64,000 nucleotides of DNA from Rosellinia necatrix (GCA_021209875.1 JAGYVD010000005.1:2666001-2730000); one strand, 5' to 3'. Numbered from the stretch's first letter, positions 10,582-22,266 are shown. A program made the numbers and translations. Notes: generated by a model not told the origin, from the letters alone.

Positions 10582-12716
10582 TGGGAGGCCTTCAGTCCTT
10601 ATATACACAAATATACCTCTAGAGCTACCCCATAGGGTAGCTGGTACCTCGCCATGTGATTCATCTGCCTGACACTCGACCTTTGGAGACCCTAGCGCCA
10701 TTCCAGGTTGCCGTATGTCGGGAATAATCCGGGGCGCTTCTGGAGACAGAATTTTGCGTCAGTAACTTGACATCCTAGATCAACCTCGGTTTCTATGACT
10801 ATTTCGTATTCGTCATTAGACTCATTGTCCTGCAAGAACGAAGCGATATGGAAGTAAATCACAGGCTAAGGCATTAACTTTGCCATTTCCTGTGTAGGTG
10901 GAAGGGATGAAATGTCCCCGATAAGTAGAGCATGGTCTAATCGTAGGCATTCGAGAGGCAGTACCTAGTTAGTTATCTCACGCACGCTACACACGCATTC
11001 CCGAGCGCGACAGCCGAGGGATCTATTTTTTCCCTTCGCATGCTCAATCGCTCGTTGTAGTGTATGAATCGCTCAGGGCTGAGGTCTGGGATCGCTGGTG
11101 GCAGCGGCGGGTCCGCTCGCCAAGCACGAACGGATCTATCCAGTGTATGGGAGTCATGCGGAGACATGGGACTGTATCTGGGTTAGAGATGGGACGCTAG
11201 GCTCTGGATTGGCTGCGGCGCATCGGTGTTCACGATCAAGGTGTGCTGGCGATGCAGCGTCTCGGAACCCATGGTGACGGTATTACACTACATAGCAGGG
11301 AAATGCAATCCTTGGCGAACGGCTAATATCATTAACCACCTGGTTATTGGGGGGCATTCGGCGTGGGAAGAGAGATGTGGTCAAGGGGACCTCGCAACGT
11401 GGCCCCCTCGGTGGACGACCAGACCCCGTCCTCCCCAACAGTAAAAGAGAGATAACTGCCCGGATCCTAAAACGAGACTATGCATAACCCTCGTAAATGC
11501 TCCAATGCCGAGAGCCCCATGGAACGCAGGAGTGCCCTTTGCGGTAGGTGGCCATGGTGATGGCGATGACACCCATTTCACCGATGGGTGCTCCCGAGCA
11601 AGAGGCAAGTCCGAAAGTCTGAGTGAGGCACGGGCGGTCTAAGTAGAGACGCTAGGCCATGTTATTAGTCTGAAAGAAAGAAAAAAAAAAAAAAAAAAGA
11701 GGCAAAAGGTTGATTGCAAGTAAAATTCTAGGTTACATTAAATGCATTTCTTCAATGGTTGTTAAATGGTGGACTCATATGCCGGGGCATGCACGTGTAA
11801 ATTGGCAATAAGCCTCCGAAAGTGAACATCTTATGATATGGCTCATATTCGACACAATATGCTAATTATGCGGTGATACCATACGGCAATTGATGAATTT
11901 GGAAGCGCAACACAGGCAGTCGCTTTGTCGGCAAGGGCCAGGTGGAGTTATATACGTGCTCGAGGAGGGCGAATGGTGAATGGTGAGATCCATTGTTTTG
12001 TATCCATTGTTTTGTATTTGCCTCTTCTCGGCTACCCAAGCATACCTATCGGAGTTTGTCAAAGGTCTAGTTAACTATAGTATAGAGTTCAATCAGTCAG
12101 CACTGACTTCAGCAACTTAGTGCCCGAGCGATACCAAGGTACGAGCTAGCAGGGCCGGTGGGATGAGCTGCACCTAACTGGCAGCTGATACTAAATAGCT
12201 GGCTACCGTAGATAGGTACCTACCTAATGTATCTACATACATACAAAACATACTTGTGCATGAGTACTTGGGTGTATGTATGTACATTACTCTCAGTGGG
12301 CTCTGTACCTATGCTGATGTAAGGTGTTGGTAAGTCTCGGTAGCCGCTCTATTAGGAGGTGCTAAGAGCAAGATGCCCCACTTACTGCAGCCTAGGTGGG
12401 GGCGATAGACGGGCAGCGGGGCACTCTAGAGGTGGGATGGCGGGGTGCGAGCTCCCCTGGTTGATTTGTCCTTGATCACCAATCGCCCATTCCATTCCAA
12501 GCCAGAAATGCGCATCCCATCCATCCATCCATCCATCTATCCATCTGTTCGATGGGAGCTCGAATGATGTCAAATCAACAGTTGACTCGAGGGCCTTCGC
12601 GAGGTTTCCTCTTACTCATTCACACCTTTCTTTGATTATCCCAACAAACACCGCCTTATTCCGAAACACACCGCACCACAGAATGCCACTAAGAGTGATG
12701 CTGGTGATCATGTAAC
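10582..12716. other. Gene-poor stretch with simple repeats
   Basis: No supported gene. Contains an A18 run around 11682-11699 and a TACA-type patch around 12230-12290. Small ORFs (10973-11167 minus, 11226-11444 plus, 12382-12573 minus) have no recognisable features. A CCAT repeat lies around 12517-12545. Confidence 0.5.
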
Positions 12717-12746
12717 CCGCATCCCGCATCCCGCATCCCGCATCCA
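12717..12746. repeat. 7-bp tandem repeat upstream of the pirin gene
   Basis: About four copies of GCATCCC, in the presumed promoter or leader of the pirin gene; followed at 12807-12860 by imperfect repeats of CGTCCTTC. Confidence 0.85.
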
Positions 12747-12894
12747 GCTCTTTGACAATACCGATCGCCTACACCTCTGGTCTGCATTACGCTCTTCTCA
12801 GTACTCTCACGTCCTTCGTTCGTCCTTCATTCGTCCTTCCTTCGTCCTTCCTTCGTCCCTAGCCTATCTCGACTAGATCCATTGTTGTCCCTGC

Positions 12895-13077
12895 ATGCGC
12901 TACCATCTATCTCCCTTTGTCCATATAAACCCCACGTCGCATCCGCCCATCTGCTCCCAATGCGCTTCCTTCCGCTTTACATTTCTGTTCTCGTGGCAAT
13001 TGTGTCTATCGCTATCTATCGGGATCAAGTATTCAGCCTGGCAGCAGCTAGCATCGACCGAATCAACGAACAACTGA
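12895..13077 (+). promoter_or_regulatory. Possible uORF (60 codons) overlapping the first pirin start
   Basis: ATG at 12895 opens a 60-codon frame that passes over the pirin ATG at 12960 in a different frame and stops at 13075-13077, upstream of the internal pirin ATG at 13197. Its start context is poor (T at -3). Whether it lies in the mRNA depends on the transcription start, which the sequence does not settle. Confidence 0.35.
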
Positions 13078-14168
13078 ACAAGATCGTCAGAGACACTGCT
13101 GTATTGAACTCCAGTACTAACGACATCGACTCTTCCGCTGCGGCCGCGCCCGACTCTCCATTCTGCAACCCATCTGAGCGCCTAGTTACAAGCAAGATGT
13201 CTGTCCCTCGTGCGATTCGCAAGGTCTTCCTGGCCGTTGAACAGGCCGAGGGCGCTGGCGCTCGCGTCCGTCGATCCATAGGAACACCACAACTGCGAAA
13301 TTTCTCGCCATTCTTAATGCTCGACCATTTCAGCATCAAGCCAGGTGCTGGCTTCCCAGACCATCCCCACCGCGGACAAGAAACGTAAGCCCTCGCCATT
13401 GAATCATCACCCTCTTGAAAGAGACTATGCTAACAAGGGGTAATTCTTAGCATAACCTATCTGCTGACCGGCGGCGTTGACCACGAAGACTTTGCCGGAA
13501 ATGCCGGTACTATTGAGGCCGGTGACCTCCAGTTCATGACAGCCGGACGGGGGATTATGCACGCCGAGATGCCGCGACAGAACCCCGATGGTAGCGCGAA
13601 TGTGGGCCTGCAGCTATGGGTCGATCTGCCCGCCAAATTAAAGAAATGCGAACCGCGATATCGAGATTTGCGGGCTAAGGAGATCCCGCAGGTTGACATC
13701 GATGACAAGGTCCACGTCAAGGTTATATCGGGGCAGTCGGGAGGTGTCGACAGCGTCAAAGACCTCGCTTATACGCCCGTGTGGATTTTGGACGTTGATA
13801 TGAAACCCGGTGGAAAGCTTACACAACCTTTGCCTGTGGGTTGGAATGCGTTTTCGTACCAGCTCGAGGGTTCGGCTATCTTCGGATCCGGGGACACAAA
13901 GCGCACCGTCGAACAGTATCACAACTGCGTGTTTGAAACCGATGGCGACGTGGTCAATATTGAAGTGCCCGAAGATGCAACCTCGAATGCGCGGTTCGTC
14001 ATCATCGCCGGCCAAATTCTCGACCAGAAAGTAGTGCAGTATGGCCCCTTTGTGCTAAATTCGCCGGAGGAAGTGCGTCAGGCTCTGTTTGACTATCAGT
14101 CCCATACAAACGGGTTTGAACGAGCAAAAGACTGGGCGAGCGAGATCGGCAAGTCGATGGTACATTAA
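12960..14168 (+). CDS. Pirin family protein with N-terminal membrane anchor
   Basis: Exons 12960-13384 and 13451-14168 with a 66-nt GT-AG intron (branch-like GCTAAC) give 380 aa. The pirin core starts at M80 (MSVPRAIRKVF). It has the bicupin layout and the metal-binding set HPHRG (two His) and MHAEM (His and Glu), with QLWVDLPAKLK between the two cupin halves. Pirins bind Fe; members act as transcription cofactors or quercetinases. The first in-frame ATG (12960) adds 79 residues containing a hydrophobic stretch (LPLYISVLVAIVSIAIY, about residues 4-20), a likely signal anchor. ATG 12960 has C at -3, while ATG 13197 has A at -3, so both may be used: a membrane form and a 301-aa soluble form. 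The pirin identity is sure; which start dominates is not. Confidence 0.9.
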
Positions 14169-14482
14169 TGCCCCCTCGCCTCATCGGAAAGCTGCCCTGA
14201 AAAGTTTTTGTCTACCGTGTCCAAAGGTTTCCCTTGTATATAAGTAGTCACTCTTGTTTTGTTTTGTTTTGTTTTTGTTTTTTTTTGTTTTTTTTTGGCT
14301 TCCCGGGCACGTCAGCCGACATCCCACGGTATAGGCGCTACATAGCATCTGATTTTGGCGTCTGGGAGGCAAGGTTAACGAAAGACACGACTTGATGTCA
14401 TAACATAGAGTAATAATTGAGTCGCAAGTTATTTGCTCAATAGATGCCAGAGTGGAATTTTCGTTTATTTTGCCTCTTAATT
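14169..14482. other. 3' flank of the pirin gene
   Basis: T-rich with TTTTG runs (about 14256-14296), consistent with a 3' UTR. No gene. Confidence 0.4.
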
Positions 14483-15022
14483 TCAGGTTTCTATCTTCTT
14501 GGCCCCCAGAGGCATTGGGGTTAGACGTTCCCCTCGAGGCCGCTTCGACGGGAATGGTTGAGGTAGGGCCATGGCCCATACTAGTCTGGATAGCTCGTCC
14601 GGAGGTAGTTCTCTGCCGCCCCAGAGGTTGACCTTGCCCGGAACAAGCCCCGTGACTTGTTGGAGTCGTGGATGTTTCAACACGTCCCTTGTTTTCATCA
14701 ATGGGAAGGGTTGTCTCTGGTTCGTCGATCCCGAATCTTGATGGCGGGCATGGTGTTGTGGTTCGGTTGGTGATGTCCTGCTAGTGTGCTCGATGTTGTC
14801 CTGCCTTGGTCGCTCAGACCGGCCTGGAGTGCTATCTTCTCGCTTCTGGGAAGGGTTGCGAAAACCCTGGGTACCCAAGGCTTGGGCACCCCTTGCTTTA
14901 ACGGCCGGTGCTAACGGGGATCGTGCATGTTGTTGTATTTTCACATAAGGCCCACCCAAGAGAGATGTCGTAGTCGATGAGGGTTTGCGCTGCGGCATGC
15001 GGTGTGATGAAGCGGAGGGCAT
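14483..15022 (-). CDS. Hypothetical basic, Pro/Ser/Arg-rich protein
   Basis: Uninterrupted minus-strand ORF from ATG at 15022 to a stop at 14483, 179 aa. It is hydrophilic and basic (many Ser, Pro, Arg, Gln, His), with no signal peptide, no membrane segment and no domain I recognise. Its only ordered-looking stretch is near the C-terminus (LVPGKVNLWGGRELPPDELS). It converges on the pirin gene, with the 3' ends about 315 nt apart. Low-complexity proteins of this kind are common in filamentous fungi and usually disordered. It could be a chance ORF in GC-rich DNA; the start MPSASSHRMPQRKP looks like a genuine fungal N-terminus but this is weak evidence. Confidence 0.4.
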   Translation of the reverse strand: MPSASSHRMPQRKPSSTTTSLLGGPYVKIQQHARSPLAPAVKARGAQALGTQGFRNPSQKREDSTPGRSERPRQDNIEHTSRTSPTEPQHHARHQDSGSTNQRQPFPLMKTRDVLKHPRLQQVTGLVPGKVNLWGGRELPPDELSRLVWAMALPQPFPSKRPRGERLTPMPLGAKKIET

Positions 15023-16480
15023 GCTGACTCGTCCACCGTACACGATAACAAGTCACTCTAATTATTAAGTAAGGTGTAGGGTAAATGCCAGTATCCACGC
15101 CGTCTGCGAATGTCACACTTCACAATAACCGAGCCGAGTGCAAGATCCAGTGTAAAATTCATGTAAAATTCATATACTATTCGAATCGACACGTCGCAGG
15201 ACCAGTTACATCCCGCTCTTTTATACCTGCCTGGATCGGCGTTTGAGAAACCCTCAAGCTCTCACCTCTCACTAACACGAGCGTGACGGGGCAAAAGGTC
15301 CAACGTTGCGCAGGCCATCTTTTCCAGGGCAGCCCCCAACCCGGCCCCCAACCCGGCCCCCAAGTTTGCAACGGGGGGCTCCGCGAAAGAAAAGAAATTA
15401 ATAATAAGGGATATTCAGAGGTCTCGGCATGGGCAGCGCCAAGCGTCGCCGCAGACAGAAGCACGGTACTTGCATGTCAGACCTCTATGCGAAAGGCCAG
15501 CTCTTCCCGCCACGTCTGGAGGGGAGTAGATGGCCAACCCTCCTCCCCTCCCCCTCCCCCCCCCTTCCGCGCCGCGCGTCTCGTGATACGTGCCCTCAAA
15601 GCAGGCTTCCACAGCCTCATGTGGTGGGCAGCGACCCTGTACTCACCCGGAGAGGCGAAAACCCACGGTTTTTTAGGGGCCGGACGGCACCCCGAGAGCA
15701 TTCTGACAGCCTGCATACGACAAGGGCAACCACCACGGCTACCGCTACCACTAAGGCGCTCGGCTCAGCGTCAGCGGAGCATCATTCATGCATGAGACAA
15801 AGACAGGCTGAGGGGGGGAAGGGGCGGGGGGGGGGGGGGAGGGAGGCAGGGTCGCAACAGTCGGGCGCCTCGACGGAGATACTCGCTGCAGCGCTGAATT
15901 CTGCGTCGGGTTGATTGACTCGGTCCCGAGTCGCCTCGACGGGATTCGTCTTCGCCGCTTGCCTCACCGGCGCGGGTCCCTGTCATTGGACGGCGGGACG
16001 ATGCAAGGCTTCCTGGGCGCCGCTTATCGATGGCTCACGCTTGCTCATCCGCGAAGACTCATCGGTCTTGTGATCTGTCGACCGGTGAGACCTCTTTCCT
16101 GGGCTTTGTCAGACCAGAAAAGGGAGGTTGGCATTATTCCCTCTTCTTCTGGGAGATCGTTGTATGTTCGTTGTATGTTCGTTATACGTTTGTTGATATC
16201 TTTCCCCCGAGCCATGTTTGTCTCCCATAGTTCTGCCCACCGCATCGCTGGATAATGTTTCGATTCATGACAGGGGAATATCTGGCCCATTCGCACTAGA
16301 TTGCACGGACGGGGGCCGTTATAGGCGTCGCTGATGATGGTAGTCGCTGTTTGCAACAATGCATGGCCCCTCGCCCAATCATAGACAAACAGACTATATT
16401 CTTTGCGCTGGGCTACCAAGTGCCTGGGTATGTATCTTTCCGTCCTCAACCAGCGTCAGCCCCCACTAGATTATCGTTGG
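15023..16480. other. GC-rich intergenic with homopolymer C and G runs
   Basis: Contains a repeated CCCAACCCGGCC motif (about 15335-15362), a C-rich run (about 15541-15569) and a G-rich run (15811-15841). ORFs here on both strands arise from skewed composition. A minus-strand ORF at 16045-16449 has no recognisable features. Confidence 0.5.
15811..15841 (+). other. Poly-G tract with G-quadruplex potential
   Basis: Runs of 7, 4 and about 14 G separated by AA, C and A. Four or more G-tracts can be formed within about 30 nt, fulfilling the usual G4 pattern. Confidence 0.6.
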
Positions 16481-16570
16481 GTTATACCAGTAGGGGCTAT
16501 ACCAGTAGGGGCTATACCAGTAGGGGTTATACGAGTAGGGGCTATACGAGTAGGGGTTATACGAGTAGGT
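16481..16570. repeat. 15-bp minisatellite, six units with ordered variants
   Basis: Six tandem 15-mers G(T/C)TATAC(C/G)AGTAGG(G/T) at 16481, 16496, 16511, 16526, 16541 and 16556. The first three units carry ACC and the last three ACG, while position 2 varies independently. The plus-strand ORF across it (GYTSR repeats) is a by-product of the 15-bp period. Confidence 0.95.
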
Positions 16571-18032
16571 ATTGCATCATAATGGCAGTATATGACTTAC
16601 ATAACAGAAGAATGCTCTCGAGATGGACGGACCATGGCAACTTTGGATGCCAAGTTAATGCCGGCCGTTCCGGCAGCTACGGCAGCCAGCCTAAAACAGT
16701 TTTGTTCACTATGGAGTTTTAAGATAAAAGGTTAATATTTACCAAGGCCACCTATGTACTTCAAGTAAATAATAATAATAATAATAGCCACCCGCAGCAT
16801 CGACAAGATGTCCCAACCCGAGTCCGTCCCTTAGTCTAGACCCTCAGTACTCTCAGCACGCTACGCAGAACGAATTGGTGCACTTTATTAGCTGGTCAAA
16901 AGCAGTGCGAGTTGTAAAATCAAGTCCATGGCAGACTCTACGCGACTCGGTCACAGAGAACAACGTTGAGGTAATCAATAAAGCTAGGTAAGAGACAAAT
17001 GGGGATTAAGCGGATAAAATTCTACGCGCAGATAGATAGATACTAGAAGCAGAGATAAGAATTGCCCTGCGCAATTAGACGAGGGGTTTCTATAGTTGTA
17101 CGCAAACGCGTCATAAAATGAAGGTAGGCTATGGTTCGGAGAGAGGGACGGCCGATAAGCGTTGGAGAGGATGTGCGATGGCAAGTATTTGTAGAAGGAA
17201 AACGGATGCCGGCAGGACTGCATGTTTACGACATCAGCTGTCGCCTTCAAATCAAGCCCGGGGAAGACGACAAGGGCCAGATGGAACCACGTAGGCGGTA
17301 CCATAGGCTTGAGACCTTATGGCGTTTCATTTGCGGAGATCCGGTCTGATCCTGCTGGCCCACAACCAAACGGCCTGTACGTGCAGCTCAGAAACAGAAT
17401 ATCATATATCGTATATCGTATATCATCGAACCTATCGATATGCCTGAACGCAGAGGAGGATAGCAGCGAAGAATGGTTTAGGGGGCCGAGGGAGCCGTGG
17501 GAGCCAAAAACGCACCACCCCCTTGGCAGATATAGGATATAAAAACCGTCGTTGTAGAGGCACCGTCGCTGTAGAGGCCCCCCTTGCTAGTTGAGCTCCT
17601 ACAAGGCGGTATAGGAATATAGGAGAACTGATGACTTCTAAATCTCCAAAGCCCCCATGACGTTCTTCAAACACACGGCGGCCAACTCAGAGCCGTCTCG
17701 GGCAAGTGACCCTACCCTACCCTTTGTATGCGTAGGGAAGGTCGTCACGAGTCTGCAGACACTTGTATCCCAGCGTTTGATATTCATTGTACATACTCCG
17801 GGGACGTTGTGCATTAACTTAGTTTTAATCAGGTTCGCTGCAATTCGTTTAATCGAGGTGGAAGTAGAGGGGGTTCGCTCTGAACATATAGATGCGGCCT
17901 CAAGCATCAGATGCCTTCTACGTCGGGCGCGTTCCCTCCAGAACCCCTCTATATAAACCTTCTTTCAAGGAAGCTAAAAGTACTTGGTTGCCATCCCCGT
18001 TACTCTTATCCGAAAATATAATCACGAATTTT
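16571..18032. other. Gene-poor stretch
   Basis: AAT/ATA triplet repeat around 16768-16785; short repetition of ATATCGTATATCGTATATC around 17404-17425. No supported gene. Confidence 0.5.
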
Positions 18033-18218
18033 ATGATGGCGCCAGACCCGACGCTGGGGCTGTCTTGCCCATCGGGCGGTCAGTTTGTAAGTCATTATTG
18101 GGGCTATTTGCCTTTTTCCTTTTTTCCTAGTCATATTATAGGTAACATATCATAGGAAATAAGGATTATATCCTAGCCGGAACTACATCATGGATGGTTT
18201 CCGACACTCCAAAATAGT

Positions 18219-18258
<40 letters not shown>

Positions 18259-19042
18259 ATGCTCGCTAGATGGTGATAGCTGACGTATTTTCTTGTAGTA
18301 TGTTTGCACAGACAGCCTGATACGCTTCCTCGGTTGTTGCGAACATGATCCGTGTGCGGACAGAAGCGGGCTCTGTCAAGTGGAATCATTGAAGCCCACT
18401 GCCTACAGTATAGACAGCCGCGATATGATTTCGCCCCAGGGCTGCCAGATACCCAACGATCGGAACAACAAGACTGCGAACTGGTATCGCTGCGATCGCG
18501 CCCGCCCGCCGTTTTTTGGCTGTTGCGGCAGCAATCCGTGCGCCACGGCTCATGGATGCCCGAAGAGCGATCTTGCTGCCGCAGTGCTGTCGGACGACGT
18601 CCTGCGTGCTCGAGTGTTCACGGCGTTTACGTCGTCTACGCAGGTAAATATAACAGCAGACGAAGGAATTAGACCCGAGGAGACATCAGCCCCTGACCAT
18701 GTCACGAGTCAAAACGTGGCCAGCACCGATGGGAAACACCCCGTGCATCTTGGTCTCAAGATCGCCATACCTCTCATATCGCTTTTCCTCCTCTCGATCG
18801 GGCTGTACTTTTTCCTTCGCGGCCGAAAGAGACACCGGGGAAATCAAAATAAGCCTGACACCATGATGCGAGTGGCCGAGATGGGCGATGCGAGAAGACG
18901 ATTCTCCATGGCCAGCTCTACTTTCGTACGCCCTCGGCCGGCGCCTCCGCCCCCTATTAGTTCGCCTCCGCCCCTTGGAATTCTACCGTTCTCCGCAAGG
19001 CAGAAACCCAAGCTTTCACTCCTCAATCCGAATAGGCGTTAA
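18033..19042 (+). CDS. Cys-rich single-pass membrane protein
   Basis: Two exons, 18033-18086 and 18299-19042, give 265 aa. The intron (18087-18298, GTAAGT...TAG) joins GGQF to YVCTDS in phase 0. The ectodomain holds two copies of a fungal Cys motif: YVC...RFLGCCEHDPCA...GLC and, about 65 residues on, NWYRC...FFGCCGSNPCA...GCP. I recognise this C-x(n)-GCC-x(3)-PC-C pattern from many fungal membrane proteins of unknown role. A TM helix follows (KIAIPLISLFLLSIGLYFFL), then a basic stop-transfer (RGRKRH) and a Pro-rich cytoplasmic tail. No cleavable signal peptide is visible at this start, so an additional upstream exon is possible. The intron carries a CA/TA microsatellite, and AATAAA follows 16 nt after the stop. 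The architecture suggests a surface receptor or sensor-like protein; no function is claimed. Confidence 0.72.
18218..18259. repeat. (CA)n(TA)n compound microsatellite inside an intron
   Basis: About ten CA followed by about eleven TA units, within intron 18087-18298; it accounts for part of that intron's unusual length. Confidence 0.95.
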
Positions 19043-19057
19043 GACGAGAACGAGACA

Positions 19058-19063
19058 ATAAAG
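19058..19063 (+). terminator. Polyadenylation signal AATAAA
   Basis: Canonical AATAAA 16 nt after the stop at 19042; close to the stop codon but plausible for a fungal 3' end. Confidence 0.4.
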
Positions 19064-19860
19064 TTTCCTCAGAGGCGCCATGGCCAACCCCTTCGCCTCC
19101 GGGCGCGAACTCTACCCCGACCCCCGACCCTGGGGTCTAGAAACTGGATTATAGACGTGGCTAGGTAGTAGATGCAAAAGATACAGGTTATCTGGGCGTT
19201 ATATTGGCATTAGCCATGGATCAACGGTTACGAAACAACTCTTTAGGTATAATTTTGGAGTTAACTAAATGGAAAATGTGCGTAAATGAGTAGGACGGTT
19301 TCGCAAAATTGTTGATGTTTATTGAGTAGCCTTATGTTACTTCATAATACGGTGTCAACGCTTTCGTATCTACCCAAGTAACCTCCTGCCTTCCTAGGCA
19401 CCCCGTGGGTAGGTATTGTTGCGACAAGGAACACCTATGAATCCCGGGAGTTATAGGGCTGCGGGTATTTCGAGGTAGTTACTGTATATATATAAATATG
19501 TATATGATCCATCCACTGTGGCATTAACGCGCCAAACCACGGACTGACCCGCCAAGCACTCACCCGGGTCGATTTACACTCCACATAACGCCGTGACACA
19601 CTTGACTCGCCAGGGTGTGGTGTGTGCCACCGCCCAGTGAGCGAGATAGCTCGCGGACAGGATGTTACGTACTGTGTTTCAAACATAAAATCCTTGATGG
19701 TATAAACGTTAGGGGCCGTAACGGTCTAGCCTGCATGTGTTGAACAACGGAATGCCTTGATACCGGGTTTTGTTGCAGGGGATAGATCGACAACCGGAAA
19801 CCAGAAGAATCCGGGTGCGGCAGGACGCGTGTTAGGTTTCCTCTGATCAGGGCTACCTCG
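19064..19860. other. Intergenic, no gene seen
   Basis: AT-rich, with TATATATAAATATGTATATG around 19485-19504. No supported feature. Confidence 0.45.
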
Positions 19861-20300
19861 GCGCGAGGATCTACCTATATTCCTAATTTGGGATGTCCTG
19901 CCCGGAGGAGCTGAGTGTTGTTGCCCGTCACAAAATGTGCGTGCTTCAAACCTTGGACAGCCGGAAGCCCCGGTAGTTGTAGGGCACCCGAGACGGGCAC
20001 CAGCAGCCTAGGGCTTAGCACTAGGCCCAACCATGGCAAGGTTAGAGTTGTGTGAACTCGGCAAGCTGCATGGATTCGACTGCAGCTTACCGCTACGTGC
20101 ACACGACGGAGTCACCCATAAACTCGACGAAAGCCCACCCGTCAATAATCTCGTAAGAGTCGAAGCCCTTCTCGTACCTGATCGCGTCACTGAGATCTAG
20201 CGAGAGCAGCTAACGGATCCATGCTCGATCCGGCGGCGCCGTGTCCGAGTCTACCGGAGTTAGCTCGGGGTGGTCGAGCTCAGGAACATCTAAGCAGCAT
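19860..20300 (-). pseudogene. Possible gene relic of unknown family
   Basis: A GC-richer island. The minus strand from about 20290 to 20117 reads as protein-like sequence in one frame (LDVPELDHPELTPVDSDT..., then FDSYEIIDGWAFVEFMGD) broken by an in-frame TAG near 20200. A second protein-like piece at about 20010-19875 (SGALQLPGLPAVQG...) lies beyond further stops. Composition and residue order look coding rather than random, but I recognise no family. It could also be a chance ORF. Confidence 0.3.
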
Positions 20301-22266
20301 GGCTCGACGCATCTTTTGGTTATGGCAAACATTTATTATTATTATTATTTTATAAAAGAAAATAACAATAATAAACTGAGGTTGCAGAGATAAGACGCCA
20401 GTGAGGGCCAGTTGTCATATTCTTCTTGATGTGCGGAATTGGTGGCCTTGTGAGGCGTGTGATTGAGGACAACATTCAAAGAGGCAGCAGCTGATGTTGG
20501 CATTGCGCAAGTACCTATGAGCCAGGCAACGCCCGCACTAATTATCAAGACAAGCAAGTAGCTGATGCCTGATAGGTCATTCTCTAGGATCAGGTCAACA
20601 GCCTGGCATGGACATCGGGAATATATTTCAATCTCCCAGGTTCGATGAGCATATGCTAGAGGGCTGAGAATAGTTGCCCACTTTTAGTATACACTAGGCT
20701 GGTCAGAGCTAGCAGAAGGGGATATAGATTATACCCTGAAGTAGTATAACGTACTTAATCGTGGCTTTACTGGCACTACACTATGTATGTACGCTTGACG
20801 CGTGCATATGTAACCCCCGCTGCCCCTCTTTCAATAAGGAAATTACATGTGTATCATGATATGTATGTCTCTTGAGCTAGGTTCGGTTTATTGGTCTCTT
20901 CAGTATAACCTCTACCTACCTTGCACGTTTATCATTTCGGGTTCTGGGAAACACTACGGCTATACATCCGATAGCTACAGATAGTCGCCACTGGTCCAAT
21001 CTACAGCCACGTCCCTATCCTCCAATACGGAGACATGTGATGCTTCAGGTCTGTCTGCCGTGGGCTGTTCCTCTCTTACCGAACATAGGTAGTTGACTAC
21101 GTACCAACAAACTACCTAGGTACGATAGTGACTTCCCAGTCTGTCCATACCTTCATCCTAATCCCCCGTGCCTTGCCTTCACAGCGATGCGGGCTACTTG
21201 GAGTCAACCAGAACGGGGGACCGGAATCGTATAATCGACAAGTAACTCGCTCCAAACACCTATTTATGTACGAAGTACAGTTAGTCCCTACTGCTACGGA
21301 GTACTTCTCACTCAAATCATAGGGGATCATGGCCGGGGTATGATGTATGCAGGCCGATGTTCACAAGCCTTCAAATCTGGCCTGACGGTCCTTTCCGAAG
21401 TCTCGTTCACCGCCTATTGGCGTATATTAAACTAAAAAAGAGAGCAATTAAAAAATTCAGTGAAGTGTTGGGTGGCTAGCGACCATGGCCTAACCCCTGT
21501 TCAAATATCTAATACCAAATACCAGACTCCAGCATGTGCAGTTATACACTAGAAACAGAATTTCATTGAACAGAGGAACTACACTATATCACCAATGGTT
21601 CGTGTTCCCAAGTTTCACAAATTCGGTTCACTAAATATACCAACAAATCTTCCCAAGATATTTGCTATGATCCCATTTCAACCGTCCTCTCTGCCCCCAG
21701 ATAGTCCATTGTCCGAGTGTCTCGTTTAGTCTAATTTTAGCATAGACTAGTGAACTACTTACGCCAAGTCGCGGCACTTCACGGCATTCACACACGACTA
21801 GCATTACTCATGAACAAATTGATAGTCTTGCTTAGCCCCAATAGGGACTGCATTTATATTCGGAACCTAAGTCCATACTATGTCTGGTATAGTGGTATAT
21901 TCCTTGACATCACTTGCCAAGGCACCGGCTTACACTAACTGGGGTCTGTAACGGACTATCATGTGACCAAACCTGGTGAACATGTGTCCAGCCAGGCATC
22001 AACAACCCCCTGTAAATAGCAAAAATAGGTGCCTATTAATGTTTCAATGAGGCCACCATTTATTAGACCATGGAACCCCGAGAAGCCTAACTAACTATTG
22101 AAATACGTGAATACTCACTGTTGCCGAACAGACCTGCAGCGCCATACCACCACGCCGCTGGCAAAAGCAGAACGTCGTTACCAAGCCAGGCACCGGAGCG
22201 TCTGCAGCTGCTTATACATGCCCAGCGCTTGGGTTGCGACGCTCCTGAGAGGCATGGGATACGAGT
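20301..22266. other. Gene-poor AT-rich stretch
   Basis: ATT triplet repeat at about 20332-20350; one exact TACCTAGGTA at 21113-21122. No supported gene. Confidence 0.5.

Noticed and set aside
15283..15914. Overlapping ORFs of 160-170 codons
   Set aside because: Low-complexity, on C/G homopolymer DNA, in several frames at once; no start or splice logic.
16351..16722. Plus-strand ORF with GYTSR repeats
   Set aside because: By-product of the 15-bp minisatellite; flanking residues show no protein features.
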